In this document: positions 56,301-64,000 of the stretch, one piece after another
Layout of the letters: each line of letters begins with the position of its first letter
Numbering within the stretch: the first letter of the stretch is position 1
Assembly (NCBI RefSeq): GCF_900078665.2
Contig: NZ_LT546207.1
Location: forward strand, 3,317,722-3,381,721
Length of the DNA: 64,000 bases
From: Mycolicibacterium houstonense
GTDB taxonomy: Bacteria > Actinomycetota > Actinomycetes > Mycobacteriales > Mycobacteriaceae
Direction of reading: 5' to 3'
The notes under the pieces: generated by a model
What the model was told of the DNA's origin: nothing
The model's database searches: none
What the model saw: the letters and a program-made list of their open reading frames with translations, nothing else
Position numbers and translations under genes: made by a program

Positions 56301-59300
56301 TCGTGCGCCACGAACACAGTACGCAACGATTCGTGCCGACCCACCACATCGGCCAATGACTCGGCCAATGCTCCGACGTTCAACCCTCCGGTGATCCGCA
56401 ACGCGGTCGGCATGTTGTACGTCGCGACCTCACCCTCGAACTGGCTCAAGAACCACAACCGCTGCTGGGCATACGACAACGGCACCACTTCCGGCCGCGG
56501 TTGAGCCGTCAGTGGCGCACCGGGTCGGTCGCCGGCATGCAGACACATCCAGTCCGCCAGCCCGGCCACCGTGGAAACGTCGAACAACACCCGGATCGGG
56601 ACAGCGACGCCCAGTTCGTTCCGAATTCGTGCGAGCAGCCGCGTCGCCGACAGTGAGTGACCACCCAGATCGAAGAACGAATCATCGATGCCGACTCGCG
56701 TTCCGCCGAGGATGTCGCTGAACAGGGCCGCCAGCGCGCGTTCGCGGTGATTGCGCGGCGCCCGATAGGCCGCGCCACTGTGGAATTCGGGCGCGGGCAG
56801 TGCCCGTTTGTCCAGCTTGCCGTTGACCGTCAGCGGCAGGGCATCCAACACCGTGATGGAGGCGGGCACCATATACTCGGGCAACCTCTCGGCCAGATAG
56901 GCCCGAAGTTCCGCAACGCGCTCGATGATCGCGGGATCGTTGACGGCCCCGGCCAGGGTGCAGCCCGTGTCGGCCGGCAGATAGAGATCGGAGAGAGCCT
57001 CCAGCGCACCGGTGCCGCGAGTGAGGACGATATCCATCAGACCGGCAGTAGGCGACCACGTCACCGACGTGAGGTATCCAAGTTCTTCACCCAGCTGATA
57101 GCACTCGTGCGGCAGCACCGCATCGGCGACGGATATGTCACCACGCAACTCACCGACCGGCACTCCGTCCCGGGCGTGGATCAGCGCCTGCGCCAGAAGG
57201 GCATCCGGCCGAATTCCGGCGTGGGGCACTCCGGTTACGCGTAGCTCGGGCAGCCCCCGGGTTCGCAAAGACTTCTCGAGCCCGGCGAGACTGCCGAACC
57301 GCTGCCACGGCTCCGACGGCAGTTGGGCCACGGAGCGCGCCGGAGCCGGAGCCTTCCGCAGAACCACGTCGTACCGGTAGCTGCTGAGTTCGTTCACCGC
57401 GTGCATCTGTTTGAGATGCATCTCAACGGCGCCGATGTCGCCGAGTTGCCCCGGCAACGCCGTGAAGAATTCGGGGGCAAGCAGAAGTTCTTGCTCGGCA
57501 AGCATTTCCCGGCGCACCCGCTCACGAACCGACGCGGCGCTGTCATCGGTCCCCGCAGCGCACACGATCCCGGTGGTGAACGCCCGCAACAACGACAGAT
57601 TGCGCACGTCACCGAGGAACACCGCTCCGGCCGGCGCCAGCAGGCGCGTCGCCAGCGCCAGCACATCCAGCAAGTAACCCGCGCTGGGGAAATACTGGAT
57701 GACCGAGTTGAGCACCACGACATCGAAATATCCCTCCGGCAACCCATCTGGCGCATCGGCAGGCTGGATCCGGAGCTGAACCCGATCACCCCACGGCTGA
57801 GAGCCCAGCGCCGTCTGCAACCTCTGAACCGTCGGTGTGGAGAAATCGGTGCCCCAGTACTCCTGGCATGTCGGAGCGATCTGCGACAGCAGCAACCCCG
57901 AACCCACACCGATCTCGAGAACCCGTTGCGGGCGCAGAGCCATGATGCGATCAACGGTCGCCGACCGCCATTCCCGCATCTGATCCAGCGGTATCGGCTC
58001 GCCGGTGTAACTGCTGATCCAGCCGCCGAAATCCTCACCGAGCACGGCCGGTTCGACCTCGGCCTGCGCCTTCGAATAGACGCCGCCCCACACTCCCTGC
58101 CACTGCTTGACAAGCTGCTCCTCGCGCTCAGGCTCCCGAACCAGCATCAGCTCCGGATCGAAAACGACATAGCCGCCCAACAACTTGTCGTCGTGGTCAT
58201 CGGTCCGGCCCTCGGCCGAAACCGGCGCTCGAGCGACGACCACGGCCTGCGCCACACGGGGATGGGCTGCCAGTACCGACTGGACCTCGCCGAGTTCGAT
58301 GCGGTACCCGCGGATCTTGACCTGCTCATCGGCACGTCCCTCATACAGCAGCTGACCATCCGCGCCCCAGCGCACCAGATCGCCGGTGCGATACATCCGG
58401 GCTCCCGTACCGTCGAACGGGCACGCCATGAACCGTGATGCGGTCAGACCCGACCGTCCCCAATACCCGACTCCGACACCGCGGCCTGCCACATACAGCT
58501 CACCGATCACACCCACCGGCACCGGGCGCAGCCATCGATCCAGTACGAACAAGGCTGTACCGGGCATCGGGTATCCGATCGGGACAACGCCCGTCCCGCC
58601 GTCACCGAGCGCCTTCAACGGGTCACTGATCGCCACCCACATCGTGGTTTCGGTCGGCCCGTACTGGTTGATCATCGACCGGCCCGGGGCCCAGCGTTCC
58701 ACCAGCTCGGCGGGACAGGCCTCGCCGCCCACCAGCAGGGCCATCGATTCCAGACCGTCGGGCGACAGCCCTCCGACCGCGGACGGCGTCTGGCCCAGCA
58801 CATCGACTTTCTCGTCGACCAGAAGTGCGTGAAAATCCGTCGGAGAGAGCGCTACCGACTCGGGCACCACAACCAGCCTGCCACCGTGAAGGAGAGCCAT
58901 GAAGATCTCCCAGCCCGAGATGTCGAAGCTGTAGGAGTGCCACTGGGTCCAGGCCCGCCCGGACTCGGTCAGGTTCGGGTCGAGTGATTCCAGCAGTTGA
59001 ATCACGTTGTGGTGCGCGATGGCAACACCTTTCGGGACGCCGGTGGTACCCGACGTATAGATGATGTAGGCGATGTCATCGGGCCGAGGCCCGGGCAGTT
59101 CCGCGCATTCGAGATCTGTGACGGACGAATCATCGACATCGATGATCGGCAACTTGTGACCGTCCAGCCGACCTGCCAGCGCGGCTGTGGTGACTGCGGC
59201 GACCGGCGCGGCGTCTTCGAGCATGAAGGCGATCCGCGAGTCAGGGTGGACCGGGTCGATCGGCAGGTAGGCAGCGCCCGTTTTCAGCACCGCCATGATC

Positions 59301-62300
59301 GATACGATCGCTTCGGAGCAGCGGTTGAACAACAGCGCCACGCACTGCCCGGGGCCGGCACCCCGGCTGATCAGACAGCGCGCCAACCGATTCGATGCCT
59401 CATCCAACTCCCGATACGTGGTCGAGCGCCCGGCGAACCGCAGCGCCACCGCATCCGGGTCTCGCGCGACCTGCTGGGCGAACACCACCGGTATCGACAC
59501 CGGACTCGCCGGCTCAGACAAGACGCCGCGATTGCCGATCGCGTCCAGTTCGGCGCGCTCGGCGTCATCGAGAATGCCGATCGAGGACAGCAACCCGGCC
59601 GGATCGGCCGTCATTGCTTCCAGCACTCGTTCCAAGCGCCCGATCAACGCCTCGATGGTGACCGCATCGAACACATCGGTACGGAACTCGACCGTCCCGT
59701 GAATTCCGTCCGGCTCTCCGGCGTCGGTCCAGACTTCCCGCAGGAAGAACGCCAAATCCATACGGGCGGTGTGTGTCTCAGCCGACAACGGTGTGACCCG
59801 CAGGTCGCCCATGGTCGCCTCGGCATCGGGAGCACCGCCACCCTGCCCGGCGAAGTTCTGCCAGGCGAACATCACCTGGATCAAGGGGTGGTGGGTGAGG
59901 CTACGGCTCGGGTTGAGCCGGTCCACCAATACCTCGAACGGCACATCCTGGTGCTCGAAAGCACCCAGGCTGCGCTGGCGCACCTGCTCCAACAACTCGG
60001 CGACGGTCGGATCGCCGGTCAGATCGACCCGCAACACCAACGTGTTGACGAAGAAACCGACGAGATCGTCGAGCGCCGGGTCACTACGTCCGGCGATCGG
60101 GAACCCGACCGCCACATCGGAACTCGCACTCAAATTCGACAGTAGGACGGCCAGGCCGGCCTGCATCACCATGAAACTGGTCGCATTGTGTTCGCGTGCC
60201 ACCCGGGCGACCCGCTGCTGCAACCGCGCCGACCAACGCACGTCCACGCTGGCACCGCGGTAATCGGCCACGGCGGGATACGGCCGATCCGTCGGCAACT
60301 CCAGCCGTTCCGGCATGCCGGCCAGAGCTCGCTCCCAGTACGCCACCTGCGCAGAGATGCGGCTGTCCGGGTCGGCCAGGTCACCGAGGTAACCCCGTTG
60401 CCACAGCGTGTAATCGACGTACTGAACCGGCAACGGTTCCCAATCCGGCGCTTGATCCGCCGACCGGCTCGCGTAGGCGATACCAAGATCACGCACCAGC
60501 GGTCCGACCGACGAACCGTCTCCGGCAATGTGGTGCACCACTGCCACGAACACATGCTGGTCGTCGGCGAGACGGAAAAGCCAGGCACGGACCGGTATCT
60601 CGGTTTCCAGGTCGAAGTTGTGCGACACGGCGGTCCCGACGGCCTCCATCAACTGGTCCACCGACCAACCACTACCGTCAACCACCTGCCACCCGAAATC
60701 GGCCGCTCCAGCCGACAGCACCACCTGCTGGGGCAACCCGTCGGACGCGGCAAAAATCGTGCGCAGCGACTCATGGCGGCCGATCACGTCCGCCAGCGCC
60801 GCACCCAACGCCTCCACATTCAGCTTCCCATCGATGCGCAACGCCGTCGGCATGTTGTAGGTCGCTGCCTCGCCCTCGAACTGGCTCAAGAACCAGAGCC
60901 GTTGCTGCGCATACGACAGCGGCACCACCTCTGGCCGTTCAACCGGAATCAGCGGCGGCAATCCTGCCGTGCCCTCGCCGAGACGCCCAGCCAGCTGGGC
61001 TATCGCCGGGGCGTCGAACAGGGTGCGTACCGCGACGGCAACACCTACAGCCTTGTGGATGGCTGCGGTCACCCGCATCGCCGACAACGAATCCCCACCG
61101 AGGTCGAAGAACGAGTCGTCGATCCCGACCCGCTCCAGTCCGAGCACATGGGCGTAGATGCCGGTCAGGATCTCCTCGATGGGCGTGGTGGGGGCGCGGT
61201 AGCACTCGGCGTCGGCGTACTCGGGTACCGGGAGCGCCCGCCGGTCGAGCTTGCCGTTGACCGTCAGCGGCAGCGCCTCCAACACCATGACCGCCGCCGG
61301 CACCATATAGTCGGGCAATCGCTGCGCAAGTTGAGCCCGCAGCTCCGCCGGATCGGCGGAGCCGGTGACATAGGCGACCAGCCGCCTGTCGCCCGGACGG
61401 TCCTCGCGGGCGATCACGACCGCCAGCCGCACACCGTCGAGATCGGCGAGCGCGGTTTGGACTTCACCGAGTTCGATGCGGTATCCGCGGATCTTCACCT
61501 GCTCGTCGGCACGGCCGAGGTACCGCAACTGCCCGTCACTGCCCCAGGACACCAGATCCCCGGTGCGATACATGCGTGTGCCCGCTCCACCGAACGGACA
61601 CGCCACAAACCGGGATGCGCTCAGTCCCGACCGGTGCACGTAACCCACGCCGACACCGCGGCCGGCCACGTACAACTCGCCCACCACTCCGGCAGGTACC
61701 GGACGCAGCCATTGATCCAGCACGAACAACGCCGCCCCCGGTACCGGTGCGCCGATCGGCACCACGCCCGAACCCGGCCGCAGCGGCGCGCTGATCGTGG
61801 CATACACCGTCGTCTCGGTCGGACCGTAGGCGTTGATCATCACGCGGTCCTGAGCCCACCGATCCATCACCTCGGGCGGGCAGGCTTCACCCGCCACTAC
61901 CAGCGCCGCCGACTCCAGGCCCTGCTCCGACAACATCCCTGCGGCCGAAGGAGTCTGGCTCAACACGGTGACGCGTTCGGTGACCAGCAGGTCATTCAGT
62001 TCCTGCGGGCTACGTGCCACCGAATCGGGCACCACCACCAGGCGACCACCGTGCAGCAACGCACCGAACATGTCCCATACCGAAACATCGAAGACCAACG
62101 AGTGCCATTGCGTCCACACCGATTGTGACGAGACCAGGGCCGGGTCCACCGAGCTCATGAGCTGGGTGACGTTGCCGTGGGTGATTGCGACGCCTTTCGG
62201 CACGCCCGTGGTGCCCGAGGTATACATCACGTACGCCAGATCGTGGGGCGCCGGCACCGGCAGAGAGGTAGCCGGACAACCGTCGATCCGCGCGTCGTCG

Positions 62301-64000
62301 ACGTCGATGACGACCAGATCGGTCCCGTCAAGCCGCTCCGCCAATCCGGCAGTGGTCACCGCCGCCACGGGCGCGGCATCGGAGATCATGAACTGCACCC
62401 GGGCGTCCGGAATCGCCGGTTCTATCGGCAGATAGGCGGCCCCGGCCTTCAACACCGCCAGAATCGCCACCACTGCCTCGGTGCACCGGTTGAACAACAA
62501 CGCAACGCACTGACCGGGACGCGCGCCGCAGTCAACCAGCAAGTGCGCCAACTGATTCGATGCCTCGTCCAGCTCACGATAGGTCAGCGATCGGCCATCG
62601 AAGGTTACCGCGACCGTCTCCGGCGACCTGGCGACCTGTTGTGCGAAAAGTTCCGGAATCGACGCCGAATGTGCGGGTTCGGTCAACACCGCCCGATTCC
62701 CGAACCGCCCCAGCCAGATATGGTCGGAGGCATCGAGTAGGTCCACCGACGACAACCGTTGGGTCGAGTCGGACGTCATCGCCACCAACACCCGGTGCCA
62801 TCGGTCGATCAGCGTCTCGACGCTGGAGGCATCATAGACGTCGGTACGGAACTCGACGGTCCCACCGATTCCTGCGGGTTCTCCGTCCGCCGCGAAGCGC
62901 TCCGACAGGGAGAAGGTCAAATCCATTCGTGCGGTGTGGGTTTCCGCCGTCAGCGGCGCGACGCGCACATCACCCAAGGTGGCCCCGGCGGTGGGAGCGT
63001 CGGCGAAGTTCTGCCACGCCAACAGTACCTGCACCAACGGGTGGTGGGCCAGGGTGCGGGCCGGGTTGAGCCGCTCGACCAGCACCTCGAACGGCACATC
63101 CTGGTTGTCGTACGCGGCCAGGCTGCGCCGGCGAACCTGCGCCAGTAGGTCGGCGACAGTGAGGTCGCCGCTCACATCGACCCGAAGCACCAGGGTGTTG
63201 ACGAAGTAGCCCACCAACGCATCCAGCGCCGGATCGCTCCGGCCGGCAGTCGCGATACCCACCGCCACATCGGAAGTGGCGCTGGTCTTGGCCAGCAGTA
63301 CCGCCAGTGCGGCTTGGATCACCATGAAGCTGGTCGCACCGTGGTCGCGTGCCAGCTGCCTGACGCTCCGCTGTAGGTCGGCCGGCCAATCGACATCGAT
63401 GCTGGCCCCCTGGTAGTCGGCCACTCGCGGATACGGCCGGTCGGTGGGTAGGTTCAGCCGTTCAGGTAAGTTCGCCAACGCCTCTCGCCAGTAGGCCACT
63501 TGCCCGGCAATACGGCTGTCGGGGTCGGCCAGATCGCCCAGATACTCACGCTGCCAGAGGGTGTAATCCACATACTGGACCGGCAATGGCGCCCAGTCCG
63601 GGGCGCGACCCACGGACCGGCTGGTGTAGGCCACACCCAGATCCGCGATCAACGGCGCGACCGATGAACCGTCCCCGGCGATATGGTGCACCACCCCCGC
63701 CAGCACATATTCATCCGCGTCTACGCGGAACAGCGTTGCGCGCAAAGGGCACTCGGCCGATAGGTCAAACGTGTAACCGACCACACGCTCGATAGCCTGG
63801 CGCTGCTCACCTGCCGTCCAACCGCTGGCATCAACGACCTGCCATCCGACTTCAGCTTGCCCGGTCGGCACCACCACCTGTTCCGGCACACCGTCAACCG
63901 CGCGAAACACCGTGCGCAACGACTCGTGACGGTCCACCACATCGGCCAGCGCCTGCCCCAGCGCACCGATGTCCACGCGTCCACTCAGCCGCAACGCCAC
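52511..64000 (-). CDS. Giant non-ribosomal peptide synthetase, C-terminal part, cut by window edge
   Basis: At least 3829 residues, open to the right edge, so the N terminus and first modules are missing; the first Met of the frame is internal to a condensation domain. The visible order is C-A-T, C-A(N-methyltransferase)-T, C-A-T, TE. There is no epimerisation domain and no reductase domain, so the visible modules should add L residues and release by the thioesterase. The GPL synthetase Mps2 instead ends in a reductase giving alaninol. No frameshift is seen across 11.5 kb. Internal domain copies share long, nearly identical stretches. Module detail is in separate entries. Confidence 0.95.
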   Translation of the reverse strand: MALRLSGRVDIGALGQALADVVDRHESLRTVFRAVDGVPEQVVVPTGQAEVGWQVVDASGWTAGEQRQAIERVVGYTFDLSAECPLRATLFRVDADEYVLAGVVHHIAGDGSSVAPLIADLGVAYTSRSVGRAPDWAPLPVQYVDYTLWQREYLGDLADPDSRIAGQVAYWREALANLPERLNLPTDRPYPRVADYQGASIDVDWPADLQRSVRQLARDHGATSFMVIQAALAVLLAKTSATSDVAVGIATAGRSDPALDALVGYFVNTLVLRVDVSGDLTVADLLAQVRRRSLAAYDNQDVPFEVLVERLNPARTLAHHPLVQVLLAWQNFADAPTAGATLGDVRVAPLTAETHTARMDLTFSLSERFAADGEPAGIGGTVEFRTDVYDASSVETLIDRWHRVLVAMTSDSTQRLSSVDLLDASDHIWLGRFGNRAVLTEPAHSASIPELFAQQVARSPETVAVTFDGRSLTYRELDEASNQLAHLLVDCGARPGQCVALLFNRCTEAVVAILAVLKAGAAYLPIEPAIPDARVQFMISDAAPVAAVTTAGLAERLDGTDLVVIDVDDARIDGCPATSLPVPAPHDLAYVMYTSGTTGVPKGVAITHGNVTQLMSSVDPALVSSQSVWTQWHSLVFDVSVWDMFGALLHGGRLVVVPDSVARSPQELNDLLVTERVTVLSQTPSAAGMLSEQGLESAALVVAGEACPPEVMDRWAQDRVMINAYGPTETTVYATISAPLRPGSGVVPIGAPVPGAALFVLDQWLRPVPAGVVGELYVAGRGVGVGYVHRSGLSASRFVACPFGGAGTRMYRTGDLVSWGSDGQLRYLGRADEQVKIRGYRIELGEVQTALADLDGVRLAVVIAREDRPGDRRLVAYVTGSADPAELRAQLAQRLPDYMVPAAVMVLEALPLTVNGKLDRRALPVPEYADAECYRAPTTPIEEILTGIYAHVLGLERVGIDDSFFDLGGDSLSAMRVTAAIHKAVGVAVAVRTLFDAPAIAQLAGRLGEGTAGLPPLIPVERPEVVPLSYAQQRLWFLSQFEGEAATYNMPTALRIDGKLNVEALGAALADVIGRHESLRTIFAASDGLPQQVVLSAGAADFGWQVVDGSGWSVDQLMEAVGTAVSHNFDLETEIPVRAWLFRLADDQHVFVAVVHHIAGDGSSVGPLVRDLGIAYASRSADQAPDWEPLPVQYVDYTLWQRGYLGDLADPDSRISAQVAYWERALAGMPERLELPTDRPYPAVADYRGASVDVRWSARLQQRVARVAREHNATSFMVMQAGLAVLLSNLSASSDVAVGFPIAGRSDPALDDLVGFFVNTLVLRVDLTGDPTVAELLEQVRQRSLGAFEHQDVPFEVLVDRLNPSRSLTHHPLIQVMFAWQNFAGQGGGAPDAEATMGDLRVTPLSAETHTARMDLAFFLREVWTDAGEPDGIHGTVEFRTDVFDAVTIEALIGRLERVLEAMTADPAGLLSSIGILDDAERAELDAIGNRGVLSEPASPVSIPVVFAQQVARDPDAVALRFAGRSTTYRELDEASNRLARCLISRGAGPGQCVALLFNRCSEAIVSIMAVLKTGAAYLPIDPVHPDSRIAFMLEDAAPVAAVTTAALAGRLDGHKLPIIDVDDSSVTDLECAELPGPRPDDIAYIIYTSGTTGVPKGVAIAHHNVIQLLESLDPNLTESGRAWTQWHSYSFDISGWEIFMALLHGGRLVVVPESVALSPTDFHALLVDEKVDVLGQTPSAVGGLSPDGLESMALLVGGEACPAELVERWAPGRSMINQYGPTETTMWVAISDPLKALGDGGTGVVPIGYPMPGTALFVLDRWLRPVPVGVIGELYVAGRGVGVGYWGRSGLTASRFMACPFDGTGARMYRTGDLVRWGADGQLLYEGRADEQVKIRGYRIELGEVQSVLAAHPRVAQAVVVARAPVSAEGRTDDHDDKLLGGYVVFDPELMLVREPEREEQLVKQWQGVWGGVYSKAQAEVEPAVLGEDFGGWISSYTGEPIPLDQMREWRSATVDRIMALRPQRVLEIGVGSGLLLSQIAPTCQEYWGTDFSTPTVQRLQTALGSQPWGDRVQLRIQPADAPDGLPEGYFDVVVLNSVIQYFPSAGYLLDVLALATRLLAPAGAVFLGDVRNLSLLRAFTTGIVCAAGTDDSAASVRERVRREMLAEQELLLAPEFFTALPGQLGDIGAVEMHLKQMHAVNELSSYRYDVVLRKAPAPARSVAQLPSEPWQRFGSLAGLEKSLRTRGLPELRVTGVPHAGIRPDALLAQALIHARDGVPVGELRGDISVADAVLPHECYQLGEELGYLTSVTWSPTAGLMDIVLTRGTGALEALSDLYLPADTGCTLAGAVNDPAIIERVAELRAYLAERLPEYMVPASITVLDALPLTVNGKLDKRALPAPEFHSGAAYRAPRNHRERALAALFSDILGGTRVGIDDSFFDLGGHSLSATRLLARIRNELGVAVPIRVLFDVSTVAGLADWMCLHAGDRPGAPLTAQPRPEVVPLSYAQQRLWFLSQFEGEVATYNMPTALRITGGLNVGALAESLADVVGRHESLRTVFVAHEGVPQQVVVPAGEADFGWQVVDAGDWSADRLEQAVGEAVRHHFDLEVELPLRAWLFRVSDSEHLLVTVVHHIAGDGSSVGPLVADLALAYTARCAGQAPQWSPLPVQYVDYTLWQRAHLGDLADPDSRISAQVAYWERTLAGLPDRLELPTDRPYPAVADHRGASVEVEWSAELQRRVAAVAREHGATSFMVVQAALAVLLSSLSASSDVAVGFPIAGRNDPALDDLVGFFVNTLVLRVDLADDPTVGELLGQVRQRSLGAFEHQDVPFEVLVDRLNPTRSRTHSPLVQVLFAWQNFAGRGGGTPVTGAGMGDVAVTPLSAETHVARMDLVFSLGERFDAEDAWAGIGGSVEFRTDVFDAGTIEVMVGRLERILAAMTADPARRLSSIDVLDCDERVRLDELGNRAALTASARVAGSIPEVFAGQVVRVPDAVAVSFDGRSMSYRELDEASNRLAHLLVGQGAGPGECVALVLNRSVDAIVAILGVLKSGAAYLPLDPAYPDARIAVVVGDARPVAAVTTSGLAGRFDGLGVAVVDVQDRRIEAQPCSAVQPVPSGDDIAYLIYTSGTTGVPKGVAVPHSNVTGLLASLDVGLPTAGVWSQWHSYAFDVSVWEIFGALLSGGRLVVVPDGLVGSPDELHALLVAEGVTVLNQTPSAAAALSSQGLGSAALVVAGEACPVELVDRWAPGRVMVNGYGPTETWYTSFSAPLVAGSGVVPIGRPIPGAAFFVLDRWLRPVPVGVVGELYVAGSGLAVGYLGRGGLTGSRFVACPFAGGQRMYRTGDLVRWGVDGQLQYLGRADEQVKIRGYRVELGEIQTVLAGLAGVDQAAVIAREDRPGDKRLVAYVTGKAEPAQVRTQLAERLPGYMVPASVMVLDVLPLTVNGKLDKRALPAPDYAEGQHYRAPETPTEDILAGIYAQVLGVQRVGVDDSFFDLGGDSLSAMRVIAAANARLGADLAVRVMFDAPTVRGLARQVGRADSSREVVPVEVLKPGDGVPLCCVHDGFGLSWSYRALGRYVDGPIVGINQAQAEGETEVRSINDMAVRYADRLQELYPVGPYRILGWSFGGVVAHALAIELQRRGCEVQRLVLLDGLLNPNKFWKRITQAIAKDQAIAEGWVLDYILRTNDIGVPLHWRPLTYPRVSEMILKKGSSPPSRQLVEFMARSVSAGQLMLLDHRPGVFDGDVVMFSAARPRCADSGGDGIGSRLARLRNGRAARSLLRSWRPYVSGEITVLPVGCTHFEMFTPESLSGYVQQLTSVLSP
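53360..56520 (-). other. NRPS module 3: C-A-T (terminal elongation)
   Basis: C has [13 protein letters not shown]. The A domain has [20 protein letters not shown]. Motif A5 is [12 protein letters not shown] rather than the NAYGPTETT form of the first module, and the pocket reads D-V-W-N-V-A-G-Y-T-K, unassigned. The carrier domain has [10 protein letters not shown] with Ser codon at 53486-53488. From about 53,840 to 55,100 the codons end in G or T much more often than in the other two A domains (see findings). Confidence 0.82.
56530..60960 (-). other. NRPS module 2: C-A-(N-methyltransferase)-T
   Basis: C starts at [19 protein letters not shown] and has HHIAGDGSS. The A domain pocket reads D-I-W-G-L-G-Q-M-W-K by alignment to GrsA; I do not recognise the residue. 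A methyltransferase of about 265 residues (57340-58140) is inserted after the A8 motif, with SAM motif [17 protein letters not shown] (57877-57924) and [20 protein letters not shown]. The carrier domain has [10 protein letters not shown], Ser codon at 56654-56656. It should add an N-methylated residue. Confidence 0.85.
60970..64000 (-). other. NRPS module 1 of the visible part: C-A-T (C truncated)
   Basis: The C domain has the catalytic motif HHIAGDGSS. The A domain has [20 protein letters not shown] and ends [10 protein letters not shown] (Lys of A10). Reading the pocket by alignment to GrsA gives D-V-W-S-V-A-A-V-Y-K, closest to aromatic-type codes such as Phe, with low certainty. The carrier domain has [10 protein letters not shown], phosphopantetheine Ser codon at 61088-61090. 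Confidence 0.85.

Noticed and set aside
34513-64000. Straight assignment of the locus as the glycopeptidolipid cluster
   Set aside because: The NRPS ends in a thioesterase and has an N-methyltransferase, a Mas-type PKS is present, and no glycosyltransferase is in view. Shared mmpS/mmpL/gap genes alone do not prove GPL.
52511-64000. Long direct DNA repeats, possibly a repeat array
   Set aside because: They are homologous C, A and T domains of the same NRPS, in frame and about 3-4 kb apart, not a CRISPR or satellite array.

Overview
The window looks like chromosome from a Mycobacterium, most likely a rapid grower (Mycolicibacterium). It is GC-rich and densely coded. It carries a long cholesterol/steroid catabolism block that matches the M. 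tuberculosis Rv3504-Rv3531c order from memory, followed by MmpL/MmpS, FadD, Mas-like PKS, Gap and NRPS genes typical of mycobacterial surface-lipid loci. No RNA gene, insertion sequence, prophage or CRISPR array was seen. All homology statements rest on reading motifs, lengths and gene order; no database search was run.

Region 1 (1-34 kb) is steroid catabolism. It begins with fadE26 (cut by the left edge), fadE27 and fadD17. A mixed accessory stretch follows: an SDR, a TetR regulator, an AraC regulator with a VOC protein, gabD2, a methyltransferase and a nitronate monooxygenase. Next come fadD19 and divergent echA19, a short secreted proline-rich protein, a nitroreductase, cyp142, Rv3519-like and Rv3520c-like genes, then the divergent Rv3521-like/ltp4/ltp3 operon with a second luciferase-like oxidoreductase and a SnoaL-like protein. 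A hyuA-hyuB pair with a divergent PucR regulator interrupts the expected order. The order then resumes with the Rv3525c-like gamma-carbonic anhydrase, a lipoprotein, kshA and its Rv3527-like partner, and the Rv3531c-Rv3530c-Rv3529c-like operon with a divergent IclR regulator. Four perfect TnnAACnnGTTnnA sites (KstR-type operators) lie exactly at the promoters of fadD19/echA19, Rv3520c/Rv3521, kshA and Rv3531c.

Region 2 (34-64 kb) looks like a lipopeptide biosynthesis and export locus. On the minus strand are mmpS and two tandem mmpL genes, then an alpha/beta hydrolase overlapping a FadD23-type fatty acyl-AMP ligase. Divergent from the ligase is a complete Mas/Pks2-type iterative PKS (KS-AT-DH-ER-KR-ACP). 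Next come a Gap-family membrane protein and an isoprenylcysteine-methyltransferase-like membrane protein. Facing them is the 3' end of a giant NRPS (at least three modules, one N-methylating, ending in a thioesterase) that runs off the right edge.

The parts resemble the glycopeptidolipid (GPL) locus in the mmpS-mmpL-mmpL set, gap and NRPS. The terminal thioesterase, N-methylation domain and Mas-like PKS, with no glycosyltransferases in view, argue for a different product. The working model is: the ligase activates a fatty acid; the PKS extends it, possibly with malonyl units; the NRPS builds an N-methylated peptide; the thioesterase releases it; the membrane methyltransferase may cap it; and Gap/MmpS/MmpL export it.
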